Below, one piece after another: positions 52,376-59,844 of a stretch of 64,000 nucleotides of DNA. The position numbers and the translations under genes are program-made. The stretch is from an uncultured Devosia sp. (GTDB lineage Bacteria; Pseudomonadota; Alphaproteobacteria; Rhizobiales; Devosiaceae). Positions within the stretch are counted from its first letter, which is position 1, and each line of letters opens with the position of its first letter. The stretch is taken from assembly GCF_963517015.1 (NCBI RefSeq), contig NZ_CAUQDV010000001.1, positions 2,548,001 through 2,612,000 of the forward strand, in the 5' to 3' direction. The notes beneath the pieces were generated by a model that saw nothing but the letters and a program-made list of their open reading frames with translations, made no database searches and was not told where the DNA came from.

Positions 52376-53293
52376 CTAGCCCCGACGCGACAGCTTGAGC
52401 TGTGCGACGCCCATGAGCAGCGCGATCAGCAGGAGAATGATGGAGAGGGCATTGGCATAGCCCATGTTTCCGAGGTTGAAGGCCTGGAGATAGATATAGG
52501 TGCCCATGACCTGGGTGGCATTGGCGGGTCCGCCGCCGGTCATGACGAAGATCAGGTCGAAGACTTTCAACCCGCCGATGGTGGTGATCAGCACGCCGAC
52601 GATCAGGATATTGCGGATGCCCGGCAGGGTGATGTGCCAGAAGGCTTTCAACCCCTTGGCGCCATCGAGGGCTGCTGCCTCGTAGAGTTCCCTGGGAATG
52701 GCCTGCAGGCCGGCAAGGATCAGCACCATCTGGAAGCCGACATTGGCCCAGGCGGCGGTGACGAGAACCATCCAGATGGAAATGGAGGGATCGCCGAGCC
52801 AGCCCAGCTTGGGCGGGGTGAGGCCGATGGCCTTCACCAGGGCGTTGAGCGAGCCGACATTGGGATCGTAGATCAGCATCCAGATCAGCGAGACGGCGAC
52901 CGAGGAGATGACCACCGGCATGAAGATAATGGTGCGATAGGCCGTGGTGCCGCGCTTGATGCCGCGGTCGAGAATGGCAGCGATGATCGCGCCAAGACCG
53001 ACCTGCGACAGGATCGAGCCGAAGATGATGATGAGATTGTTCTTGAGCGCGACCCAGAAGATGGGGTCGGCAAAGGCGCGGGTATAATTGCCCATCCCCG
53101 CCCAGGTCCAGGCGCTCGAGGTGATGCCGAAGGAAAAAAACGAGCCGACGAAGGTGATCGCGGCCGGCAGGAGGACAAAGACCAGCACCAGGGTCAGGGC
53201 CGGGGCGAGCAGCGCGCCGTTGAGGCCGGCATTGCGCAGATTGCGGCTCGTCTTGAGGCTTATGGCGCCCGGTGATGCAGAAGATTGGCTCAT
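52376..53293 (-). CDS. Sugar ABC transporter permease (MalF family)
   Basis: 305 aa, six membrane helices. EAA loop ELYEAAALDGAKGLKAFWHITLPGIR (about 227-252). The first helix LLAPALTLVLVFVLLPAAITFVG and FFSFGITSSAWTWAGMGNY are typical of MalF/UgpA-type subunits. Operon position is between the binding protein (72 bases upstream) and the MalG-type permease. Confidence 0.94.
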   Translation of the reverse strand: MSQSSASPGAISLKTSRNLRNAGLNGALLAPALTLVLVFVLLPAAITFVGSFFSFGITSSAWTWAGMGNYTRAFADPIFWVALKNNLIIIFGSILSQVGLGAIIAAILDRGIKRGTTAYRTIIFMPVVISSVAVSLIWMLIYDPNVGSLNALVKAIGLTPPKLGWLGDPSISIWMVLVTAAWANVGFQMVLILAGLQAIPRELYEAAALDGAKGLKAFWHITLPGIRNILIVGVLITTIGGLKVFDLIFVMTGGGPANATQVMGTYIYLQAFNLGNMGYANALSIILLLIALLMGVAQLKLSRRG

Positions 53294-53365
53294 TGAAAAA
53301 GACAGCCCCTCGGCTCGGAATAATATCCCGCCGGAACAAACAGGTTCCGGCGGGCTGCTTGGGCG

Positions 53366-54652
53366 TTAGAGACCGGCGGCCGACTTGGCAGCGAGCGCTG
53401 CGGTGCGGATGGCTTCAGCCGCCTGTTCCGGGGTCTGGGTGCGGTTCAGCACTTCAACCGTGGCGTTGAGATAGGCTTCGGCAACGCTGGCTTCGAGCGC
53501 GACGTCGAGCACATTGACGCCGGCCGAATAGCTGGCCATGTCGGCAGCGGCCCACTTGAAGTGATCGGTCGCGCCATCGACCTGGTCGATATTGGCGGCA
53601 TTGGACGGCAGGAACTTCAGGATTTCCGAGAACTTCTCGGCCTGGGCGTCGGACACGAGGAAGCTGACGAAGGCGGCAGCCAGTTCCGGATTGGCCGTCT
53701 TGGCCGAGACCTGATAGCCTTCGGGGACCATGAAATAGGCACCCGGATCGCCCTTGCCGTCTTCCATGACGGGGAAGCGCGTCAGGTCATAGGTGATGCC
53801 GGCAGCATCCATGTCAGTCATGCACCAGGTGCCGCACCAGGAAATCGGCGAAGCGCCGGTCTGGAACATCACGTCGGCCAGTTCGGCGTCGGTGGCATTG
53901 GGGGCGTCTTCAAAGCAGCCGGCATCCTGCATTTCGAGCAGTTTGCCGAAGGCGCCGGCATAGCCGGGATCGGTGAAGAGCGCATCGGCATCGCGGGTCA
54001 GGTCATAGTCGGCGGCAGTGGCATCCTGACCGAGCAGGCGCTCGTTGAGCATGGTCATCAGGTGGATGCCCTTCCAGCGGCCGGCATTGCCAAGCGGCAG
54101 CGGGACCGTGGAGGCGTCGATGGTGCGGATCGCCTTGCACAGCCCGGTGAGCTCGGTGAAGGTGGTCGGCGGGGTCAGGTTGTTTTCGGCGAAATAGTTC
54201 TTGTTGGTATAGAGATAGACTGAAACGGCATCGACCGGGACGCCATAGATCTTGTCGTCATACTTGAAGGTGTCCTGCCAGCCTTCGGACAGGGTGGTGC
54301 GGAAGCCGCCTTCGGCATTGCCCAGGTCGGTCAGGTCGAGCACCAGGCCATCGCCGACGAGGCGCTTGGCGTCTTCACCGGCCCAGTTGAAGAAAACGTC
54401 CGGCGGGGACGAGCCGACCAGGGCGACCTGAATGCCGGTCTTGTACTGGTCGCCCGGGAATGTCTCGTGGACGATATTGACCTCGGGGTGGAGCTTCTTG
54501 AACTCCTCGGCGGCCTGGGCGACGAATTCGGGATAGCCGGTATTGTCGAGCGTCCACATCTTGAGCGTGACGTCCTGCGCCATGGCGGGCGCGGCCAGGC
54601 CGGCCAGGAGCAGGGTTGCAGCAGATATGCTGCGCAAATTGATATGCTTCAT
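53366..54652 (-). CDS. Extracellular carbohydrate-binding protein (MalE/UgpB type)
   Basis: 428 aa from ATG 54652 (AAGGA 8 bases upstream). Signal peptide MKHINLRSISAATLLLAGLA ends at APAMA before QDVTLKMWTLDNTGYPEFV. Class I solute-binding fold: FKKLHPEVNIVHETFPGDQYKTGIQ, PPDVFFNWAGEDAKRLV, VPVDAVSVYLYTNKNYFAEN and the C-terminal WAAADMASYSAGVNVLDVALEASVAEAYLNA. Captures an oligosaccharide or glycoside for the CUT1 importer. First gene of its operon, divergent from a LacI regulator with operator-like palindromes between. Confidence 0.94.
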   Translation of the reverse strand: MKHINLRSISAATLLLAGLAAPAMAQDVTLKMWTLDNTGYPEFVAQAAEEFKKLHPEVNIVHETFPGDQYKTGIQVALVGSSPPDVFFNWAGEDAKRLVGDGLVLDLTDLGNAEGGFRTTLSEGWQDTFKYDDKIYGVPVDAVSVYLYTNKNYFAENNLTPPTTFTELTGLCKAIRTIDASTVPLPLGNAGRWKGIHLMTMLNERLLGQDATAADYDLTRDADALFTDPGYAGAFGKLLEMQDAGCFEDAPNATDAELADVMFQTGASPISWCGTWCMTDMDAAGITYDLTRFPVMEDGKGDPGAYFMVPEGYQVSAKTANPELAAAFVSFLVSDAQAEKFSEILKFLPSNAANIDQVDGATDHFKWAAADMASYSAGVNVLDVALEASVAEAYLNATVEVLNRTQTPEQAAEAIRTAALAAKSAAGL

Positions 54653-54715
54653 GAAAAAAATCCTTCCCTTCAAACGGATGTGGCGAACCACACCTGACCT
54701 GCGGCCCCTCCGCGG

Positions 54716-54729
54716 TCGAACCGTTTCAA
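54716..54729. promoter_or_regulatory. Candidate LacI operator 1 (before the CUT1 operon)
   Basis: TCGAACCGTTTCAA, 12 of 14 identical to the perfect palindrome TCGAAACGTTTCGA at 57584. It lies 64 bases before the binding-protein start. Confidence 0.6.
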
Positions 54730-54870
54730 TGAACAAAGCAGCGAGAAATCCGACTGACAAGCATCGAACAGAATTCGAACATCATGAAACTGACAGAAAC
54801 AGCTTGCAAGCCCCGGATATCCGGGGGCAGATTGCCCGAGAAAGCAGCAAGGTGAGAACACCTTGGGCAG

Positions 54871-54884
54871 AAAAATCGTTTCGA
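54871..54884. promoter_or_regulatory. Candidate LacI operator 2 (before lacI)
   Basis: AAAAATCGTTTCGA; the right half CGTTTCGA is intact and 10 of 14 positions match the palindrome at 57584. It is 20 bases before the lacI start, the place expected for autoregulation. Confidence 0.4.
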
Positions 54885-54903
54885 TAGATTTCGACAGGAT
54901 GCC

Positions 54904-55911
54904 ATGGCCACGATCCGGGACGTCGCGAGCAAAGCGGGTGTTGCCATCTCCACGGTGTCGCTGGCGCTCAACGGCAAGGGGCCGATCAGTCCCGAGACGC
55001 TGACGCGAATCCAGCAGGCCGCCGACGCGTTGGGCTATCGCCCCAGCGCCATGGCGCAGAGCCTCAAGCGTGGCCACAACAAGCTGATCGGGCTGGTGCT
55101 GGGCGACATTGCCAACCCGTTCTTCGGGCGGCTGCAACAGGGCATCGATCACTTGGTGTTCGAGGCCGATCACATGCTGATCGTGGCGGCGACGGCGCCG
55201 CATGTGGACCGCGAGATGCAGACGCTGGAACAGCTGCGACGGCACCGGGTGGGCGGGATCATCATGGCGCCGCTGAGCAATGACCCGAAGTTTTCCGCAT
55301 ACCTGCGGCAGATCGATGTGCCGGTGGTGCTGGTCGATCAATATGTCGACGGGGTGAAGTTCGATTTCGTCCGCTCGGACAATGAGCTGACGACGGTGAT
55401 GCTGACCGAATATCTGATCCGGCTTGGACACAGGCGCATCTGCTACATCGGTGGCCAGCGCGACTGGTGGACGGCGCGGCTGCGGCACAAGGGATTTCAC
55501 GATGCCATGGCGCGACATGGCGTGGAGGTCGATCCGGAACTCGATGTCGAGGCCGATTTCCACGGCGAGACGGCCTATAACCAGGTGACGCGGCTGTTGT
55601 CGCGGGCAGACCGGCCGACGGCGATCGTGGCTGCCAACAACTGGATGGCGCTGGGTGCGCTGCAGGCGATCAATGACCTGGGGTTCAACTGTCCGGGCGA
55701 TATTTCGCTGACCGGCGTCGACGACGTGCCCTGGGGTAGCGTGATCAAGCCGCGCATCACCAGCGTGGTGCAGCCGGTGGAGGAGTTGGCGCAGGTGGCC
55801 GCAACATGGATCCTCGAGCGGATCAGCACGCGGGGCGGCGCGGCGATACCGCCGCGCAACCATGTGGCGATTCCGCGGCTGGTGATCGGTGAGTCCTGTG
55901 CGCGGGTTTAG
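54904..55911 (+). CDS. LacI-family transcriptional regulator
   Basis: 335 aa; ATG with AGGA 5 bases upstream. HTH TIRDVASKAGVAISTVSLALNG (2-23) and hinge ISPETLTRIQQAADALGYRPS, with the palindrome-type operator expected from this HTH. Effector domain: GLVLGDIANPFFGRLQQGIDHL, VVLVDQYVDGVKFDFVRSDNE, HRRICYIGGQRDWWTARLR, DISLTGVDDVPWGSVIKPRIT. Divergent from the CUT1 operon. Candidate operators lie before that operon, before itself and before the ROK kinase gene. Its C-terminus overlaps the end of the convergent cutC by 4 bases. Confidence 0.93.
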   Translation: MATIRDVASKAGVAISTVSLALNGKGPISPETLTRIQQAADALGYRPSAMAQSLKRGHNKLIGLVLGDIANPFFGRLQQGIDHLVFEADHMLIVAATAPHVDREMQTLEQLRRHRVGGIIMAPLSNDPKFSAYLRQIDVPVVLVDQYVDGVKFDFVRSDNELTTVMLTEYLIRLGHRRICYIGGQRDWWTARLRHKGFHDAMARHGVEVDPELDVEADFHGETAYNQVTRLLSRADRPTAIVAANNWMALGALQAINDLGFNCPGDISLTGVDDVPWGSVIKPRITSVVQPVEELAQVAATWILERISTRGGAAIPPRNHVAIPRLVIGESCARV

Positions 55912-56621
55912 CCGCGCATCAGGGCTTTCATTGCCCGCACATTATCCGAGCTGGTGGCCTTGCGGTTGGGACTGTCGAAGCCTAGCCGCGCGGCTGGGGC
56001 GCTGGCGGGTTGGGCGGGCTCGGAGCCGGAACCGTGCAGGGCTTCAAGGTTGACCCGGGCGAGAATGGCCGGCGCGGTCTGGGCATTGACGCCGGAGCCA
56101 GCCATGATGGTGATGCGGCTGGCCGCGACCTGGTGAGCCAGTGCAAGATTGTCGAGGCCTTCGGCCGCGGTGCGTGCGCCGCCTGAGGTTAGGATGGTGT
56201 CGAAACCCAGCTCCACCGCCTGCTCTACAGCCTGAGCAAAGTCGGGCACGAGGTCGAAGGCACGGTGCAGCGTCAGGCACAGGCCGGCGGATGCCGCAAC
56301 CAGAACGCGTAACATCTCGGTATCGAGACGTCCGTCCGGCAGGCTGGTGCCAAGAACGACGCCTTCGAGGCCCGCAGCGCGGATGGCGGCGATGTCGCCC
56401 AGCATGGCATCGAGGTCGGCGGCGTCGAAGACGAAATCGCCGGGGCGCGGGCGGACCATGGCGCGGGTCGGGATTTTGGCCTTTGCCGCAAGCGCGATCA
56501 GGCCCGGCGTGGGCGTCAGGCCGCCGAGTTCGAGGGCCGAGCAGAGTTCGATGCGGTCGGCGCCGCCATCAATGGCCGCGGCCAGTCCCCTCGCGTCATC
56601 GACGCAGATTTCGAGCAGCAT
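55908..56621 (-). CDS. cutC: CutC family protein
   Basis: 237 aa, normal CutC length. The family TIM barrel is clear: LLEICVDDARGLAAAIDGGADRIELCSALELGGLTP at the N-terminus, MVRPRPGDFVFDAADLDAML (about 58-77), GVVLGTSLPDGRLDTEMLRVLV, LTLHRAFDLVPDFAQAVEQAVELGFDTILTSGGARTA and ITIMAGSGVNAQTAPAIL. CutC was named for copper tolerance, but its biochemical activity is unsettled. Here its start overlaps the ROK kinase stop codon by one base and a LacI-type operator precedes the kinase, so an enzymatic role in sugar metabolism is suggested by context. Confidence 0.93.
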   Translation of the reverse strand: MLLEICVDDARGLAAAIDGGADRIELCSALELGGLTPTPGLIALAAKAKIPTRAMVRPRPGDFVFDAADLDAMLGDIAAIRAAGLEGVVLGTSLPDGRLDTEMLRVLVAASAGLCLTLHRAFDLVPDFAQAVEQAVELGFDTILTSGGARTAAEGLDNLALAHQVAASRITIMAGSGVNAQTAPAILARVNLEALHGSGSEPAQPASAPAARLGFDSPNRKATSSDNVRAMKALMRG

Positions 56622-57535
56622 CAGTTCCAGCCTTCCGAAAAGCCGAGATTGGCGGCGCCGATCAGGCCGGCATCGACGGTGAGTTGCGCCGGCACCACGA
56701 GGGGCCGGTCGGTGTTGCGCAGGATCCTCTCGCGCACGGCAGCGTCAAGCCGGGCGATCAATGGCGCGCTGTTGCCGAGGCCACCGCCGACGGGGATGAT
56801 GTCGGGACCCACGATATTGGCCACCAGCGCCAGAGGCTGGGCGACGAGCTCGATGTAGAGGTCGACGGTCTGGGCGGCAGCGGCATCGCCCTGGGTCCAG
56901 TTGTCGATGATGGCGGTGCTGGCGAGGTCGGTGTCATGCAGGCGCTTGTGCAGCTTTTCGATGCCACGGGCGCCGCCAACGGTATCGAGGCACCCCATGC
57001 GGCCGCAGCCGCAGGGGAAATGCGGTAGATCATAGGGCGGGACGGAGACTTTGGTGGCGGTGATGGTGCCGTGACCCCATTCGCCGGACCAGCCGCCTGC
57101 GCCCTGGTGCAGCTTGCCATCGACGACCATGGCGCCACCGACGCCGGTGCCCAGGATGGCGCCGAAGACGACGCGATGCCCCCTGCCCGCCCCGGCATGG
57201 GCCTCGGCCAGCACGAAGCAATCGGCGTCATTGGCGACAAGGACCGGCCGGCCGAGATGGGCGCCGAGGTCGCCCGCGAGATTGCGGCCATCGAGCGAGG
57301 CAATATTGGCGACCGTAGCAATGCCCGTTGCCGGATCGACGACACCGGTGATGGAAATGGCGACGGGCGAGCCGGCCGGTGCACCACCGCGCTCGACCAG
57401 CTGCGCAATGGCCGCGGCAAAGGCCGAAAAGTCCGTGAGGGGCGTCGGGACGCGACCGACAGGCTGAATGGCGTCGGGACTGGTGGCCGTGGCGGCCTTG
57501 ATGGCGGAACCGCCAATATCGAAACAGGTGATCAT
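56621..57535 (-). CDS. ROK-family sugar kinase
   Basis: 304 aa from ATG 57535. N-terminal ATP-phosphate motif ITCFDIGGSAIKAA, ROK block VLVANDADCFVLAEAHAGAGRGHRVVFGAILGTGVGGAMV, and zinc-binding CGCGRMGCLDTVGG (family form CxCGxxGCxE; the Glu is Asp here). Likely phosphorylates a hexose or an N-acyl hexosamine (glucose, allose, N-acetyl-glucosamine or mannosamine). Forms a two-gene operon with cutC. The ribosome site before 57535 is weak; 57574 is an alternative start that adds 13 residues without family character. Confidence 0.88.
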   Translation of the reverse strand: MITCFDIGGSAIKAATATSPDAIQPVGRVPTPLTDFSAFAAAIAQLVERGGAPAGSPVAISITGVVDPATGIATVANIASLDGRNLAGDLGAHLGRPVLVANDADCFVLAEAHAGAGRGHRVVFGAILGTGVGGAMVVDGKLHQGAGGWSGEWGHGTITATKVSVPPYDLPHFPCGCGRMGCLDTVGGARGIEKLHKRLHDTDLASTAIIDNWTQGDAAAAQTVDLYIELVAQPLALVANIVGPDIIPVGGGLGNSAPLIARLDAAVRERILRNTDRPLVVPAQLTVDAGLIGAANLGFSEGWN

Positions 57536-57583
57536 GCGGGTGTGGTCTGGGTGGTTGGGTGATCTCGGGTGCAAGATAAAGCA

Positions 57584-57597
57584 TCGAAACGTTTCGA
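57584..57597. promoter_or_regulatory. LacI-type operator, perfect palindrome
   Basis: TCGAAACGTTTCGA, a 14-bp perfect palindrome with the central CG typical of LacI-family sites. It lies 49 bases before the ROK kinase start and 99 before the divergent BenE-like gene, and resembles 54716-54729. Confidence 0.7.
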
Positions 57598-57695
57598 GGC
57601 CAAGGGCTTCGTGCGAATTGCCGAGCGACCCACGCTTTTTGCTTCACCGCTGGGGGCATCGCGCATAGCCTGCGCCGCAACGAATGGGGGCCTGA

Positions 57696-58892
57696 GTGAG
57701 CGAGATGTCCATGACCGGCGGGAGCCAGCGCGAATTTGTGCAGCCCGTGATGGCCGGGGCGCTGGCGGCCATCGTCGGTTACGCCAGCACATTCACGCTT
57801 GTGCTCGCTGCCCTCACCGCATCGGGCGCCTCGCCGCAGCAGGCAGGATCGGGGCTGATGACGGTCTGCATCGCCATCGGCATTCTCAATATTGTCGTCA
57901 GCAGCCGGCTGAAAGTGCCGGTGAGCTTTGCCTGGTCGACACCGGGCGTGGCCTTCCTGCTGACCGTCGGCCAGCCGGTGGGCGGATTTCCCGCCGTGGC
58001 CGGGGCCTTTCTGGTGGCGGCCGGGCTGATCGTGCTGACGGGGCTGATCAAGCCGCTGGCGCGGGCGGTGGCAGCGATTCCCGCGCCGATCGCCAATGCC
58101 ATGCTGGCGGGCATGCTGCTGACGCTCTGCCTCGCGCCGATCACCGCCGTGGCGGAAATGCCGGCGCTGGCGCTGCCGATCCTGTTGGCGTGGATCGTGG
58201 GCATGCGCTTTGCCCGGCGCTATGCGGTGCCGATCGCCGTGGTGGTGACCGGGATCATGCTGGGCTTTTCCACCCATCTGCCGCCGCATGCGCTGGATGG
58301 CAGCTTCCCGGCCTTCGTGCCGGTGATGCCGGTGTTCACGCTTGATTCGATCATCCGCATCGGCCTGCCGCTTTATATCGTCACCATGGCGTCGCAGAAC
58401 CTGCCGGGGCTCGCGGTGATGCAGGCCAATGGCTTTACGCTGCAGCCGGCGCCGCTGTTTGTCATCACCGGCATTGCCAGCGCCGTGACCGCCTTCTTTG
58501 GCGGGCATACCAGCAATCTGGCGGCGATCACGGCGGCGATCTGCGCCGGACCGGAAGCGCATCCCGATCGGGAAAAGCGCTGGGTGGCGCCGGTTTCGGC
58601 GGGCGTGGTCTATCTGCTGATGGCGCCGGGGGCGAGTCTGGCCGCGGCCTTCATCGCCGCCTCGCCGCCGCTGCTGATCCAGGCGGTGGCGGGTCTGGCG
58701 CTGCTGTCGAGCCTTGCGGCGGCGCTGTCGGGTGCACTGGCAGCGGAAGAGACGCGGCTGCCGGCGGTCTTGACCTTTGTCACCACGGCGTCGGGCATCA
58801 CCATCGTCGGGGTCGGCGCGCCGTTCTGGGGGCTGGTGGCCGGCATCGGCATGCTGTTGCTGCTGCGGTTCGGCATCAAGCACGACGCATGA
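57696..58892 (+). CDS. BenE-family membrane transporter (benzoate/H+ symporter-like)
   Basis: 398 aa from a GTG after GGGGG (ATG 57705 is possible). About 12 hydrophobic segments. BenE features are VQPVMAGALAAIVGYASTFTLVLAAL, LKVPVSFAWSTPGVAFLLTV, LGFSTHLPP, and GLPLYIVTMASQNLPGLAVMQANGF with FFGGHTSNLAAITAAICAGPEAHPD. The family is annotated as benzoate/H+ symporters, but many members probably carry other aromatic or purine-like compounds. No aromatic catabolism gene is near. It overlaps the mobA-like gene by ATGA, an unusual coupling. Confidence 0.85.
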   Translation: MSEMSMTGGSQREFVQPVMAGALAAIVGYASTFTLVLAALTASGASPQQAGSGLMTVCIAIGILNIVVSSRLKVPVSFAWSTPGVAFLLTVGQPVGGFPAVAGAFLVAAGLIVLTGLIKPLARAVAAIPAPIANAMLAGMLLTLCLAPITAVAEMPALALPILLAWIVGMRFARRYAVPIAVVVTGIMLGFSTHLPPHALDGSFPAFVPVMPVFTLDSIIRIGLPLYIVTMASQNLPGLAVMQANGFTLQPAPLFVITGIASAVTAFFGGHTSNLAAITAAICAGPEAHPDREKRWVAPVSAGVVYLLMAPGASLAAAFIAASPPLLIQAVAGLALLSSLAAALSGALAAEETRLPAVLTFVTTASGITIVGVGAPFWGLVAGIGMLLLLRFGIKHDA

Positions 58893-59578
58893 GCCCGATC
58901 CACGCCGTCATCATTGCCGGCGGCACAGGCCAGCGGCTGGGCGGCGTGCGCAAGGGGGACATCCGCATTGGAGGGTTGCGGCTGATCGAACGCGTGGCAG
59001 CGGCCATGGGCCCGGTGGAAACACTGCTGGTGGCGGTGGGGCCTACCCCAAACGAAACAAGGATACCCCCACCTAACCTCCCCCTGAAAAGGGGGAGGGA
59101 CGCGACCGGCGCGTTCGGCGAAATCGCAATTCCTGACCTCGATGCGCCCGTCGGCGGGCCGCTGGCCGGGCTGGCGGCGGCGGTGGACTATCTTGCTCGG
59201 GGCGGAGTCACCGACGGGCTGCTGTTGTCGTCTTCGGTCGATACGCCCTTCCTGCCGGACGACTATGCTTCCGTACTTGCACAAGCGCTTGAGGATGCGG
59301 CGGCGGGTTATGCCGCTTGGGGCGATCAGTTCTATCCGCCCAATGCGCTGTGGCGGCTGTCGGCCTTGCAGGCGCTGCCGGACAAGGTGCGGGCCAATGC
59401 GGCGCCGGCCAGTCTCAAGGCGCTGTTGCGCATGCTGGGTGCCGTGGAAGTGGACTGGCAGGCGCGCGCGACGGAAAATCCCTTTGCCAATCTCAACACG
59501 GTCGGGGACCTCGTTTCGCTCGGCCGACGGGCAAAAAATGCGCCCCTGTCACGACTTATTCACAAGCGCGATGATTGA
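58889..59578 (+). CDS. mobA: Molybdenum cofactor guanylyltransferase-like protein with an inserted repeat peptide
   Basis: 229 aa. NTP-transferase fold: IIAGGTGQRLGGVRKGDIRI (6-25; canonical AGGxSxRMGxDK), LLSSSVDTPFLPDDY (DxP motif, about 110-124) and the final ENPFANLNTVGDL (canonical NxNTPxD). It would attach GMP to molybdopterin. Between the third strand (ETLLVAVGP) and IPDLDAPVGGPLAGL lies an extra segment of about 25 residues (TPNETRIPPPNLPLKRGRDA). The DNA there is a copy of repeat C (59060-59100), inserted in frame. Translation is coupled to the transporter before it. The substrate could differ from molybdopterin. Confidence 0.82.
   Translation: MSPIHAVIIAGGTGQRLGGVRKGDIRIGGLRLIERVAAAMGPVETLLVAVGPTPNETRIPPPNLPLKRGRDATGAFGEIAIPDLDAPVGGPLAGLAAAVDYLARGGVTDGLLLSSSVDTPFLPDDYASVLAQALEDAAAGYAAWGDQFYPPNALWRLSALQALPDKVRANAAPASLKALLRMLGAVEVDWQARATENPFANLNTVGDLVSLGRRAKNAPLSRLIHKRDD
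59060..59100 (+). repeat. Palindromic repeat C, partial copy inside mobA
   Basis: GGATACCCCCACCTAACCTC then CCCCTGAAAAGGGGGAGGGA: matches 35282-35320 at about nine of ten positions, including the inner stem CCCCCTGAAAAGGGGG. It is in frame and translated as part of the mobA-like protein. Confidence 0.8.
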
Positions 59579-59641
59579 GGGCTTGGCAAAGCAAAATTCA
59601 TCGGCTAAACGGACCTCGCTTTCGCAAGAAGGCATCGGTGT

Positions 59642-59717
59642 TCCGCGATAGCTCAGTTGGTAGAGCAAGCGACTGTTAATCGCTGGGTCGTAGGTTCGAG
59701 TCCTACTCGCGGAGCCA
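59642..59717 (+). tRNA. tRNA-Asn (anticodon GTT)
   Basis: 76-nt cloverleaf: acceptor TCCGCGA / TCGCGGA, D-arm GCTC-AGTTGGTA-GAGC, anticodon stem AGCGA / TCGCT with anticodon GTT at 59675-59677, T-arm GTAGG-TTCGAGT-CCTAC, encoded CCA. No integrase or att-like repeat is seen next to it. Confidence 0.97.
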
Positions 59718-59844
59718 TTTCCCTGAAATCGTTAGACAATCCAACGCCGCCACAGGGTTGCGCCACGCACAGATGCGCGCCGCCATTGCCAGCCTGATTG
59801 TGGCGCGATAGGGGTTTGGCAAATCCCCTTCTGGACTTCCCCAC

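Noticed and set aside
59642..59760. tRNA-Asn as an integration site for a mobile island
   Set aside because: No integrase, no direct repeat of the tRNA 3' end and no change in gene character on either side were seen.
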